The position numbers were made by a program, and so were the translations under genes. DNA of 64,000 bases, taken from Paraburkholderia youngii (lineage in GTDB: Bacteria; Pseudomonadota; Gammaproteobacteria; Burkholderiales; Burkholderiaceae). The stretch covers positions 5,201,165-5,265,164 of the forward strand of contig NZ_JAALDK010000001.1 in NCBI RefSeq assembly GCF_013366925.1. Reading direction: 5' to 3'. Under the pieces are notes generated by a model, which made no database searches, was not told where the DNA came from, and saw only the letters and a list, made by a program, of their open reading frames with translations. Of this stretch, positions 52,930 to 60,974 are shown one piece after another (positions within the stretch are counted from its first letter, which is position 1; each line of letters begins with the position of its first letter).

Positions 52930-53585
52930 TCTGTCATCTCAACTGGCAGGTTCAAAAAATTGAAGCGCGTGACGTATTGACCTTTGCAGGGCCGCCACTT
53001 GCGTGTCTCGCTTCTTTTAGCCGCCTCCGAGCCAGTTTCATCGCAGAAGTGCGAATGCAAGAGCCGAAAGCAAACATCGCAGCGCCATGCAATTGAACGA
53101 AACGCTATTTTTCGGGTAGGACGCAGAATAATCATGCGCCGGCATCGCGTTCAATGGTGCCTAATGCATGTATTGCAGAGTAGCGCGTCAAATTGCACTA
53201 CCCAGCTACATTTTCTGGGTACTTTTCCATACCTTTGGTAATGGGGCGCTTTTGTGTAGTTTTCGCAGAAAAGCGTGACTGCACGTGGAATTCGTTTGAA
53301 GTTAAAGCGGGCTTGGGTTTGCGGCTGACCATTGGCGGCAGCAGGAACAATCCGAACATTCGAAGCTTACAAAGCTTGGGACGCCGTATAGGGAATGTCC
53401 TAGGTCTATCGGAATCCTGCGTAACTTGCCTATCAAATCGATGGAACGGAACGCGAGCGGAAAAGGCATGACCAGCGAATCGGTGCTGGGCTTCGCCCTG
53501 AAGGCTTACCCGAAGAGTCCCCCGAAAAGGGAGGGATTCCAGATCCCCTCAATCCGGCTACGATGGTTGCGACCTGGGAGGTGTC
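52930..53585. other. Long intergenic region upstream of the amine operon
   Basis: About 655 bp with lower GC around 53100-53260. It contains an inverted repeat TACCCAG-N9-CTGGGTA at 53199-53221 and an imperfect palindrome CCATACCTTTGGTAATGG just after it (53227-53244), candidate operators for the LysR or GlxA-type regulator. GGGAGGTG sits before the receiver fragment at 53586. No gene was identified. Confidence 0.45.
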
Positions 53586-53831
53586 ATGGACAATCTGTTT
53601 TTTCGCCGCGTTTTGCTGGTCGAAGACGAGGGGCTAACGCGCTCGGCGATGAAAAGACTGATCCTCAGTTCGGAGCCGACGCTCGATATCGATGAAGCCG
53701 GCAGCTATGACGAGGCCGTCGAACGCTTGCAGCGCGACGCTTATGACCTGATCTTTCTCGACTATCAGCCAGGGCGCCCTTTGCTAGCCGGTTTGCCGCG
53801 AAGCCGGAGTGCGAGTGCGATCGGGTCATGA
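53586..53831 (+). pseudogene. Truncated response-regulator receiver domain
   Basis: The 81-codon frame starts as a receiver: FRRVLLVEDEGLTRSAMKRL with the acidic pair, and YDLIFLDYQ with the phospho-acceptor Asp. After Gln55 or so it turns into PGRPLLAGLPRSRSASAIGS and stops, losing the Ser/Thr and Lys sites and any output domain. The GGGAGGTGTC-ATG start is good, so it may still be translated. A deletion has removed about two thirds of a typical gene. Confidence 0.72.
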
Positions 53832-53943
53832 TCGTTAGTTGCAGTTTAAGATAAAGACATTGAACGGCGCTGACCGTGGCGATATGCTTCGGATCGCCCA
53901 TCAGCCACCCTTGCCAACCGACGCACCAGAAGCAAACGACACC

Positions 53944-54381
53944 ATGCGATTGCGACGCATCACTGCACGACGCTCTCCGGCACATGGCATGGGACTGTTC
54001 GCGCTACAGCCGATCGCCGCGGGTGAACGGGTCATCGACTACAAGGGAGAAGTGACCAGCTGGCGGCGCGCCGCCGCCCGTCAGCACTCCGAGGCGGGCC
54101 ACACGTTCGTGTTCGGCCTGTCTGACGGGCGTGTGATCGACGGCAGCCGTGGTGGCAACAGCGCCCGCTTTCTGAATGCCTGCTCCCCCAACTGCGAAGC
54201 CATCGAAACGGGCGAGCAGGTGTTCATTCATGCGCTCGCCGCTATCGCACCCGGCCACGAGCTCTTCATCGACTATGGTCTGTCAGTCGACGGCGCGGTC
54301 ACCGACGACATCCGTGCCAGGTACACCTGTCATTGCGGTTGCTTCGGCATGTCGTCAAACCATGCTGGGCAACCGTGCTGA
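53944..54381 (+). CDS. SET-domain protein (lysine methyltransferase-like)
   Basis: 145 residues from the ATG at 53944 (frame open from 53839). SET motifs: GMGLFALQPIAAGERVIDYK (GxG), NSARFLNACSPNCEA (the RFLNHSC-like NHS/C motif, here with NACSPN), ELFIDYG (ELxxDY), and a post-SET cysteine cluster YTCHCGCFGM. Bacterial SET proteins methylate lysine on protein targets, including host histones in some pathogens; here the target is unknown. No secretion signal is visible. It lies in a gene-poor accessory stretch. Confidence 0.82.
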   Translation: MRLRRITARRSPAHGMGLFALQPIAAGERVIDYKGEVTSWRRAAARQHSEAGHTFVFGLSDGRVIDGSRGGNSARFLNACSPNCEAIETGEQVFIHALAAIAPGHELFIDYGLSVDGAVTDDIRARYTCHCGCFGMSSNHAGQPC

Positions 54382-54421
54382 GTCAGCGTAATCGTAATTC
54401 TGCTGACGTACAGACGATCCG

Positions 54422-54673
54422 ATGAGCAATGTTTACGACGTCTCACAGAGACCCAGCGCGCGCCGATATGTGAGCATGACCTCCTGGCGACACAGAGGCA
54501 CGCCCGATTGCGATAGTTTGCCCATTGCCGACCGACTGGCGAGCGCTCCCCTGTCCGCCAGTCGCACGGTCGTGACCCTCAAAGGCTGTAAACTGCGCTC
54601 TGCGGCCCTCCGAGCCGGCGTCTCAAGGACAGTAGTTCTTCAGGTTTGTCCAACGCCTGCCCGCATGCGCTGA
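54422..54673 (+). CDS. Possible small protein, repeat-borne (copy A)
   Basis: 83 codons. The segment RRYVSMTSWRHRGTPDCDSL...DRLASAPLSASRTV aligns in frame with LRYLSTASSRHGCTPDCDCL...RRLAGGLPLGASRTV in the frame at 59858-60046. Several differences are synonymous, which favours a translated peptide over chance. No SD is clear and no function is known. Confidence 0.35.
   Translation: MSNVYDVSQRPSARRYVSMTSWRHRGTPDCDSLPIADRLASAPLSASRTVVTLKGCKLRSAALRAGVSRTVVLQVCPTPARMR
54464..54587 (+). repeat. Diverged 124-bp repeat, copy A
   Basis: Aligns with 59882-60004 almost without gaps from CGATAT(G/C)TGAGCA to AGTCGCACGGTC, at roughly 70 percent identity by eye. Blocks GATTGCGAT and GTCGCACGGTC are identical. 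Confidence 0.7.
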
Positions 54674-55082
54674 CGCGTGCTTGCGAGCCCGCGGACCTGC
54701 GCAGGCGTCGAACAAACCTTAAGAGTTGTGTGCGCAGCTTGTCAGTCAGATCTTGGAGTAATGCAGCCAGTCCAGCGGCGGCTTAGGTTTCCAGCATGGC
54801 GTAACACAGGGCTTACGGGACAGCGTGTGCACGACAAGGATTACGAACTTCGCAGGATGCGCTATACCGGTCCTTCCTAGGGTATCTCTGCATGCCTCCC
54901 GCATCGTCATGTACACAGTCCGTAACGCAGGGGATTCAGGACGTGCATGACGCGCTGCCGCTCACCCTGCGCAAGTAGTTCAAGCGCGCTGGATCCGCAA
55001 ATCCCGATCGTGCGGCTTACGAGCCACGGAGCGGCCTCGCCGAGGGCTGCACGGACCGTCCTCGAGGAACGGCAGCCACCAG

Positions 55083-55967
55083 CTAGATATTCGCTCCCTG
55101 GCAGTCGGCACGCAGCGCTTGCACCTTCTCGCGCGCATCGCGGAGCCGCGCGACCAGTTCCGCCGATGCGGGAGCGATCGGCATGCGCGTCTCGGCGCAA
55201 ATCGGATGGTCGAGAGCGATCATCGCCTTGATCGCGGCCGGGTTTGGAGCGGAAAACAGGAGCCGTGTAATCGGGCTCACATGTGCGAACAGCGCGCGGG
55301 CATCTGTCTCGCGGTCGGCGTTCATCAGTGCGAGAACTTCGGTGAGCACGTCCGCGAAGACGTGAGCGCTCGCGAGGACGCCACCGGCGCCCCCCATGCT
55401 CAGGCAATCGACGAATGCTTCATCGTTGCCGCACAACAGGCTCACAGACAAGCTGCTGAGTTCGCTAAAGTGGCTTGCCACGCACTCCTTGATGGCGACG
55501 ACGTTGTCGTGCTCGAGCAGGGCCGCGACTGTGTCGGGCGCAATCGTCACGCCCGTCCGATGGGGCACGTTGTACAGCACGATCGGGCGACTGGTTGCCC
55601 GCGCAATCTGATCGAAATGCCATCGCACGCCAGTCTGATCGGGGCAGACGTAAGACGGTGCCGACACGAGGTAGCCCGCGCAGTCCCAGCGGTCGTAGGT
55701 ATCGATTTCGCGCAGCACTTCGCGCGTGTCCGGGGCGCCGGCGCCCACAAGCACCGGCAGCTTTTTGCCGACAACCCCGAAGAGCGCATCCAGCACCGAG
55801 GCACGCTCGGTCTGCGACAGCAAGGCGGCCTCGCCCGTCGTGCCAAGCGCGACGAAGCCGCTGATTTCCGTGCGCAGATACATATCGGCGAGGTATTGCA
55901 ATGCATCGATGTCAACTCTGCCGCGGCGGAACGGCGTGACGATCGGCAACCAGACTCCCGAGTACAT
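55083..55967 (-). CDS. DHDPS/NAL-family aldolase (second copy, DapA-like)
   Basis: 294 residues with TIM-barrel DHDPS motifs: MYSGVWLPIVTPFRRGRVDI, LGTTGEAALLSQTERASVLD, Tyr132 (LYNVPHRTG) and Lys160 (VAIKECVASHF). It is closer to DapA-like sequences than the copy at 47.4 kb. Its ATG overlaps or abuts the end of an upstream small gene (stop at 55970), indicating a two-gene operon. Lysine synthesis is possible but unproven; a housekeeping dapA probably lies elsewhere. Confidence 0.9.
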   Translation of the reverse strand: MYSGVWLPIVTPFRRGRVDIDALQYLADMYLRTEISGFVALGTTGEAALLSQTERASVLDALFGVVGKKLPVLVGAGAPDTREVLREIDTYDRWDCAGYLVSAPSYVCPDQTGVRWHFDQIARATSRPIVLYNVPHRTGVTIAPDTVAALLEHDNVVAIKECVASHFSELSSLSVSLLCGNDEAFVDCLSMGGAGGVLASAHVFADVLTEVLALMNADRETDARALFAHVSPITRLLFSAPNPAAIKAMIALDHPICAETRMPIAPASAELVARLRDAREKVQALRADCQGANI

Positions 55968-55969
55968 GA

Positions 55970-56311
55970 TCAGCGTGCCCCCTCGTTGCCGACGTGGCGC
56001 GAAGCGCGCCCGATCCTCGCTTCCGGCAGCGTCGCAATCAATGTGTGCAACGTGAAGTCGAGGTCGTTGGGCGCGATGTCGAGCTGCACGCTCACTTCGT
56101 TGCGAGCCCGCTCGATCGAGGTCACGTAGACGCCGAGCGGCGAGTGCAGAAGTGCCTGCAGTTGCGTGGGCGACCTTTCATCCGACGCGTACACGAAGGA
56201 CACGGGCAGCAGCACGCGCGAAGGAAACGGGATCACGTTATTGGGTTTAACAGCCGCTACAGCGCGACGGGTGCCTTCATCGGGGATATTGAGCGACAGG
56301 GCGGGGGCCAT
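55970..56311 (-). CDS. Small protein of unknown function, upstream of the DHDPS-like gene
   Basis: 113 residues from the ATG at 56311 (the frame is open to 56539 but without domain-like sequence). The product APALSLNIPDEGTRRAVAAV continues as IPFPSRVLLPVSFVYASDER, then HSPLGVYVTSIERARNEVSV and LHTLIATLPEARIGRASR. The alternating pattern suggests a small alpha/beta fold similar to an ACT-like regulatory domain, but I do not recognise a family. Its stop is next to the DHDPS-like ATG, so the two are probably co-translated. Confidence 0.6.
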   Translation of the reverse strand: MAPALSLNIPDEGTRRAVAAVKPNNVIPFPSRVLLPVSFVYASDERSPTQLQALLHSPLGVYVTSIERARNEVSVQLDIAPNDLDFTLHTLIATLPEARIGRASRHVGNEGAR

Positions 56312-56905
56312 GATATGCGTTTGGAAAGATCCGGGTGGATTCGACACGGTTTCAGCGTAAGGGATAACGAGTAAAGATCGTGAAAAAATCAGGCCATCGC
56401 GTGGAAAAAAGTGCGATGGATTCGAGATCGACGGGCGTCGATATCTGAACGTCGCCGACGCTTCCGACGCGGGACTGTCCAATTGGACGCTGATTGCCGC
56501 CCTCATCACGCTGACGCGATCGGCTACGTGGCGCGGCAAGCGCGTTCGGTTCCCGATACCTGGCTACGTTTGTACTTTTACTTTGGCTGGTGGTGGAGTG
56601 ATGGCGATTTTGGCGTCACCCAGCGTGACAGTCACGTTTTTGATTCAGGCGTATGTTGGTGCTGAGAGTAAATGGTCGAAGAGCCGGAAGGACGATGGGC
56701 ATCCGCTTGAACGATTCGCCCGCACTAGATCGGATGCGGATTACCGGGGTACTACCAGCCACCTGAGGCTGCCGCTCAACCGTGTGGTCGAGATAGCGGC
56801 GAGGCTCGACCTCGATTGAACAACGCGCGGCGGCAATGGGCAGCCGCGCGTGCTTTCATCAGTGCCTGCATGCCGCCTCCCGGGTCGGTCGGGCACTGAC
56901 GACAC
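56312..56905. other. Intergenic region with an open frame lacking a start
   Basis: From about 56358 to 56819 a plus-strand frame is open without ATG, GTG or TTG in its first 220 bases: CDGFEIDGRRYLNVADASDA, TLIAALITLTRSATWRGKRV, ending IAARLDLD. It looks like the interior of a decayed gene. No family is recognised. Confidence 0.4.
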
Positions 56906-57280
56906 CTACTGGCAACGTGCCATCTTCAGTACGCGAGACACCTGGCCCGGTGTGAATCCGCTGCTGCGCACATATGGCGCGCAGACGAGGGGTGCGGTCA
57001 GGGATTCACTTACTGTGAACAGACCGACGAAGCGGAACGAGTCCACTTCGATCTTGATGAATACCGGAATCGCATTCCGCTGGGCCGCGAGTGTCCGGCC
57101 AGCAGCACGCGCCGAAGCGCTGCCGTCGCAGATGATGACGTGCGGCGCCTGTGGATTCAGATCCGTCCGCAGGCAGGCGGCCACGATCCCTCCATTCTTC
57201 GCAGGAAGGAAAGCCTGCTTGCTGCCCCCACAAACCGAGTGAATCGCTTCGCGGGTATATTCCTTGTTGAGTTCAAACAT
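56906..57280 (-). CDS. Hypothetical protein, 124 residues
   Basis: Starts at an ATG with AAGGAG 7 nt upstream, so it is probably translated. MFELNKEYTREAIHSVCGGS is followed by QAPHVIICDGSASARAAG and FRFVGLFTVSES. The pattern vaguely resembles small SRA/YDG-like or restriction-associated domains that end with a ...RFVGxFxV strand, but this is weak. It lies in a gene-poor region with no clear partner. Confidence 0.6.
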   Translation of the reverse strand: MFELNKEYTREAIHSVCGGSKQAFLPAKNGGIVAACLRTDLNPQAPHVIICDGSASARAAGRTLAAQRNAIPVFIKIEVDSFRFVGLFTVSESLTAPLVCAPYVRSSGFTPGQVSRVLKMARCQ

Positions 57281-57400
57281 GGCAGACTCCTTTTTTCATT
57301 TTCCAGTACAAAACACATTACTTACTAACCAGGAATTAAACGCAGTAGCTGATATCTGCTTGCTGCCCGGAGTGCCCCATTCCGGACGAGGGCACTACGT

Positions 57401-57691
57401 TCATAACGTGCCGGACGCGGCGAGCCATTCGCTGACGTCTTCAGGAGCGGTCAATGCACCAAGCACGCGCAATACATCCCTGCCCTCGCTCGTAATCGAA
57501 TACTCCTGCCAGCCCGGTTCGCGCTCAATTCGTTGCGCGAGTCCCGCATCGTGAAGCGCAGTCATGTCAAGATCCTCCACTTCGACGTCGACCTTGACCG
57601 GCGCATGGCCGAGCAGCATCAATGCCGCCATCTCGTGCGCGCTCAGACGCGGCGAACCTGACTCCAGATTCTCTGCATCTGAATTTTTCAT
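57401..57691 (-). CDS. Hypothetical small winged-helix-like protein
   Basis: 96 residues with AAGGA before the ATG. PRLSAHEMAALMLLGHAPVK then LDMTALHDAGLAQRIEREPG and QEYSITSEGRDVLRVLGA fits a compact winged-helix fold (helix, helix, beta wing EYSITSEG), as in MarR/PadR-like small proteins. DNA binding is possible but not shown. Same strand as the preceding hypothetical gene, 120 bp away. Confidence 0.6.
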   Translation of the reverse strand: MKNSDAENLESGSPRLSAHEMAALMLLGHAPVKVDVEVEDLDMTALHDAGLAQRIEREPGWQEYSITSEGRDVLRVLGALTAPEDVSEWLAASGTL

Positions 57692-58106
57692 AAGTATTCC
57701 TTTTTAAATGAAGCTACGCCAGCCCGTTTGCGGCAATCCCATGCGCTGCGATGACTACGCCTGAAGCAGGATGTAAGTCGGACACGCGGCCAGCTTGCGC
57801 GGCCTTGTGCCCGAAACTCGCGCAGAGTTCGAAGTGGCCGCACTTCGCCCACGGACAGTCGCAATACCACTACCCACGTGGCGCGATGTGGTGCATGGAA
57901 AGTAATGAGAATGCACACCGCTTGCCTGATTGCAAGACGGTGGCTCAAAGAAAGAGACGCAGACGTCCTGCCTGTCAGGCAGCGAAACGACTCGGGGGAC
58001 GGGAACTTCGGATGGCGCTCATATGAACGGCTTTATCTTTTTGATACTCGAATATTCTATTACGCCGTGGCGGACTGGCAAGTAAAAAGATCGTAAAGGC
58101 TCGAAA
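57692..58106. other. Intergenic region, nothing convincing
   Basis: About 415 bp with short frames on both strands that lack start signals or domains. AAGGAA just right of 57691 belongs to the small winged-helix-like gene. Confidence 0.45.
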
Positions 58107-58508
58107 CTATTCTGTTGCGGCAAATCCGCCCTTCCATTCCACATGCAGCACGACGAGCCAGCGGCGCGGGCATTCCGGCCGGATCACGACCGCGCTGCCG
58201 CGAGCTATCGCGACGGGGCTGACGACGCCAGATTCGACCGCGTCCTCCCACGCATACTTCGCTTCCGTCCGAATCCAGACAATGAGGATGGAGCATAACG
58301 CGACGCTGAACAGCGTCGTGAGGCCGAACGCGACGTCGGGGTAATTGCGATGCGCAAGAAATGCAAACGCCGTAGTGAGGATCTGGTTGGCGAGCACAAC
58401 CAGGACCGCGATCTTGACAAGTGCACGCCTGTGCGGCAAGTCTCGACCTCGGGGCACCATTCCGGCACGCGTGCTCGGTGGGTCGAGCTTCTCATGTCTT
58501 GCTCTCAT
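58107..58508 (-). CDS. Hypothetical membrane protein with two helices
   Basis: 133 residues. A basic N-terminus (DPPSTRAGMVPRGRDLPHRR) precedes two membrane helices (ALVKIAVLVVLANQILTTAF and ALCSILIVWIRTEA) and a small soluble tail (ARGSAVVIRPECPRRWLVVL). An ATG at 58508 was chosen over a TTG eight codons upstream. No family recognised. It lies 57 bp after a GNAT gene on the same strand. Confidence 0.55.
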   Translation of the reverse strand: MRARHEKLDPPSTRAGMVPRGRDLPHRRALVKIAVLVVLANQILTTAFAFLAHRNYPDVAFGLTTLFSVALCSILIVWIRTEAKYAWEDAVESGVVSPVAIARGSAVVIRPECPRRWLVVLHVEWKGGFAATE

Positions 58509-58565
58509 TCCAGCATATCTCTTTGAAAGCAACTACTGGGGGCAATGGTACGTGGAGATTCCTGC

Positions 58566-59180
58566 TCATCGCGAGCGATAGCGGACGCGCGACATTCGGA
58601 AACACGGCCAGCCGGGCAGGCTCGGCCGGGTAAGGACGGCACTTTCGTATTCACAGCCAGGAAATCGGACGGAATCAACCAGACTGAAGCCCTGGCTGCG
58701 GTAGAAATCCAGCAGGCCCTGTGCGTTCATCGGCGCTTCCAGGGCCAATTGCATATATCCGTGCGCGGCGGCCCAGCGGTTCGCAAACGAAAGCAGCGCG
58801 CGACCGATGCCCCGCCGCTGCCTCGACGGTTCGACACCATACCGATGTACCGTGGCGACATCTGGCCGCCGAAAGTGCCGACAGGTCGAAACCGGGTCCG
58901 CACCGCGCAGGGTTAGCGTTCCCGCGAGGCGACCCTTGCATACGGCGACAAAGCACGCTTCGTCCACGGTGTCCCGATGCACCGTACGCTCCCTTCGCTG
59001 GCAATGGACCGGGAGGTTGCTCGCCACATCAATCGACGCGGCTGCCCGGCGCAGCAGTTTCGTGATCTGCGAATTCAGGTCGACTTCGGGATCAAACGGC
59101 CTGATGATTACCCGGCCAGTATCCAGTGAATCCTGCGTGAAGATGGCGTCAATTGGTATCGTAACAGGCGTACACCGCAT
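58566..59180 (-). CDS. GNAT family N-acetyltransferase (paralogue of 7842-8528)
   Basis: 204 residues. Contains the acetyl-CoA loop RQRRGIGRALLSFANRWAAA, the LALEAPMNAQGLLDFYRSQG block and CEYESAVLTRPS near the end, each lining up with the acetyltransferase at 7842-8528. The N-terminal 60 residues differ. A small membrane-protein gene ends 12 bp upstream, so the two form a likely operon. Substrate unknown. Confidence 0.82.
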   Translation of the reverse strand: MRCTPVTIPIDAIFTQDSLDTGRVIIRPFDPEVDLNSQITKLLRRAAASIDVASNLPVHCQRRERTVHRDTVDEACFVAVCKGRLAGTLTLRGADPVSTCRHFRRPDVATVHRYGVEPSRQRRGIGRALLSFANRWAAAHGYMQLALEAPMNAQGLLDFYRSQGFSLVDSVRFPGCEYESAVLTRPSLPGWPCFRMSRVRYRSR

Positions 59181-59192
59181 GGCGCTTCTGCC

Positions 59193-59411
59193 TCACCAGG
59201 AAAGGATAATTAGCGGCGCGAGCGATGCGATGTAGGCGACAAGGCCAACAACGGCCCAGCCCGACGCGACCGCGACACAGGCAACCAGCGCACCGGCGAT
59301 ACCGATCGCGCGCATGAATTGCAGACGCGCGCACCGGCGATCAAGTCCCGTTCCAGAATCGTCCAGATTTCGACGACTGGTTCGACGTGTAAAGCGCACC
59401 AAAGTAGACAT
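59193..59411 (-). CDS. Small membrane protein
   Basis: 72 residues from the ATG at 59411 (AGGAC upstream). A basic N-terminus (RRTSRRNLDDSGTGLDRRCA) is followed by one or two hydrophobic helices (AIGIAGALVACVAVASGWAV, GLVAYIASLAPLIILSW). It ends 12 bp before the GNAT gene. No known family. Confidence 0.5.
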   Translation of the reverse strand: MSTLVRFTRRTSRRNLDDSGTGLDRRCARLQFMRAIGIAGALVACVAVASGWAVVGLVAYIASLAPLIILSW

Positions 59412-59463
59412 ACGGTAGTCCTGTTGGAGCATTGCGACTTCCCTGCATTAGAGCTTACGACAC

Positions 59464-59709
59464 TCAATCTAAAAATCGCGTAAAAGGGATTCGGCGCTTC
59501 ATAAACATTCTGTTTCTGCCGAACGCCGTTCCACCTGGTTCACCGCGTCGACCCATAATGCGCGGCCCACACCGAGGTCTTGCGTAGCACGGTGCGGATA
59601 TCTGCTTCTGAAGCTGATCAATGTCCTGCTGAATCCCGTCGATGTCCCTCAACTTGTCCTGCAGGCCGGAGATCATGATTGCCGGCAGGGTGTCCTCGAG
59701 TTCAGCCAT
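59464..59709 (-). pseudogene. Possible transposase fragment (IS110-like)
   Basis: The minus-strand frame, open from about 59775, reads DAAKGRSIAGLNAIHARMAE, LEDTLPAIMISGLQDKLRDI and DGIQQDIDQLQKQIS. That resembles the helical linker between the DEDD and C-terminal domains of IS110-type transposases. After QIS the similarity is lost and the frame runs out at 59464. No catalytic domain or terminal repeats are visible, so this is a weak assignment. Confidence 0.3.
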
Positions 59710-59857
59710 GCGTGCGTGGATCGCATTGAGTCCGGCGATGGAACGACCTTTCGCTGCGTCAACCGAACCCGGACTTTTGACTCTCTAATAAGTGTTGGAG
59801 CCAAAAATAGATCCAACACTGCCCCAAGACATACATGAGAAGCGTGTTGCTCTCTGC

Positions 59858-60046
59858 ATGCGCACCGGTTATAGCGCGCTTCGATATCTGAGCACAGCCT
59901 CCTCGCGACACGGCTGTACACCTGATTGCGATTGTTTGGCGCGTCGCCGATTGGCAGGCGGCCTGCCCTTAGGCGCTAGTCGCACGGTCACACCTTCAAC
60001 GGCTACCAAGCGGGCCATGGACCCAACGATTTTTACGCAAACTTGA
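59858..60046 (+). CDS. Possible small protein, repeat-borne (copy B)
   Basis: 62 codons from an ATG at 59858: MRTGYSALRYLSTASSRHGC then TPDCDCLARRRLAGGLPLGA and SRTV. The central 40 residues align in frame with the peptide at 54422-54673. No SD is obvious and no function is known. Confidence 0.35.
   Translation: MRTGYSALRYLSTASSRHGCTPDCDCLARRRLAGGLPLGASRTVTPSTATKRAMDPTIFTQT
59882..60004 (+). repeat. Diverged 123-bp repeat, copy B
   Basis: Counterpart of 54464-54587; the same orientation and the same reading frame for the encoded peptide. Confidence 0.7.
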
Positions 60047-60094
60047 TGTCGCTCCCGTTAACATCAGGGCTCGCTACTGAAATCGGCGGCCGAT

Positions 60095-60961
60095 ATGACA
60101 CACCCACTGGCGAGCCTGCGCGATCTGTTCGCATCTGGCAGGACTCCCCTTCCCCTACCTCCGCGTCCGGCGGCGAGCCGCAATGTGATGATGCACGTCG
60201 CGCTCGACGCGCAACACGCCACCCCGCTGCGTCAGGCGCTGATCCGCGATTGCGCCGGCCAGCCATGGACGATCCGCCTTGCGGCGTTGCCCGGAGCGCA
60301 ACGCGTGCGGCTGTCGCTCTATCTTCCCAGGCACGCTCTAAGCGGAGCGATTGACCGAGTAGCCCATCTCGCTCCGACCGCCGAACTGGTGCAACTTTTC
60401 GAGGTTCCTGACACCCCAACCGACGCCTGGCGGGACTTGATGAACCCGGCATCCGTCCCGTATCCTGGCGCGACCGTTCAACCGGATGAAACGGCGATGG
60501 CAGAGGACGGCATTGCGCAACTCCTGTCTCCGGATCACGTGCTGCTGGACCTCGATGTTGCTGAGCGTCGCTCGCTCTTCGTAGAGCTGGGCCGCGTTTG
60601 CGAACAACGCTTCGGCGTGCCTGCAGAGACCGTGAGCGCGGCCCTCGAAGCGCGCGAAGCGTTGGGCTCGACCGCGCTCGGTCAAGGACTCGCCGTTCCG
60701 CACGGTCAGATCAAGGTGCTGCGTCGCGCCGTGGCTTTGTATGTGCGTCCAGCAGTACCGATTCCCTTCGATGCACCCGATGGATACCCTGTCTCCGATG
60801 CGGTCATGCTTCTGGTCCCGCAATGTGCCTACGCGACGCATCTGCATCTGCTGGCCGACGTCGCGCAACGCTTCTGCGACCATCACTTTCGCGAGCGGCT
60901 TCATGCGTGCACCGATGCACAGGCCGTGTGCCAGTTGTACGCGAGCTACGTCGCATCATAG
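60095..60961 (+). CDS. PTS EIIA-Ntr-like protein with extra N-terminal domain
   Basis: 288 residues. Residues 140-285 are a PTS EIIA type 2 domain: HVLLDLDVAERRSLFVELGR, the active-site His203 in LGQGLAVPHGQIKVL, and CAYATHLHLLADVAQRFCDH. The N-terminal 130 residues (MMHVALDAQHATPLRQALIR, YLPRHALSGAIDRVAHLAPT) match no family I know. PtsN proteins are normally about 150 residues and regulate K+ transport and stress. This copy may be a specialised regulator; it is divergent from the permease gene that follows. Confidence 0.82.
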   Translation: MTHPLASLRDLFASGRTPLPLPPRPAASRNVMMHVALDAQHATPLRQALIRDCAGQPWTIRLAALPGAQRVRLSLYLPRHALSGAIDRVAHLAPTAELVQLFEVPDTPTDAWRDLMNPASVPYPGATVQPDETAMAEDGIAQLLSPDHVLLDLDVAERRSLFVELGRVCEQRFGVPAETVSAALEAREALGSTALGQGLAVPHGQIKVLRRAVALYVRPAVPIPFDAPDGYPVSDAVMLLVPQCAYATHLHLLADVAQRFCDHHFRERLHACTDAQAVCQLYASYVAS

Positions 60962-60974
60962 GCCGTGCCCCCTA

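Larger units (their letters stand above)
54382..55082. other. Intergenic stretch with repeat and gene tail
   Basis: About 700 bp. It holds repeat copy A (54464-54587). On the minus strand, 54907-55070 reads VRAALGEAAPWLVSRTIGIC then ALELLAQGERQRVMHVLNPL and a stop, with coding character but no start codon of its own; it may be the 3' end of a lost gene. Confidence 0.4.
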
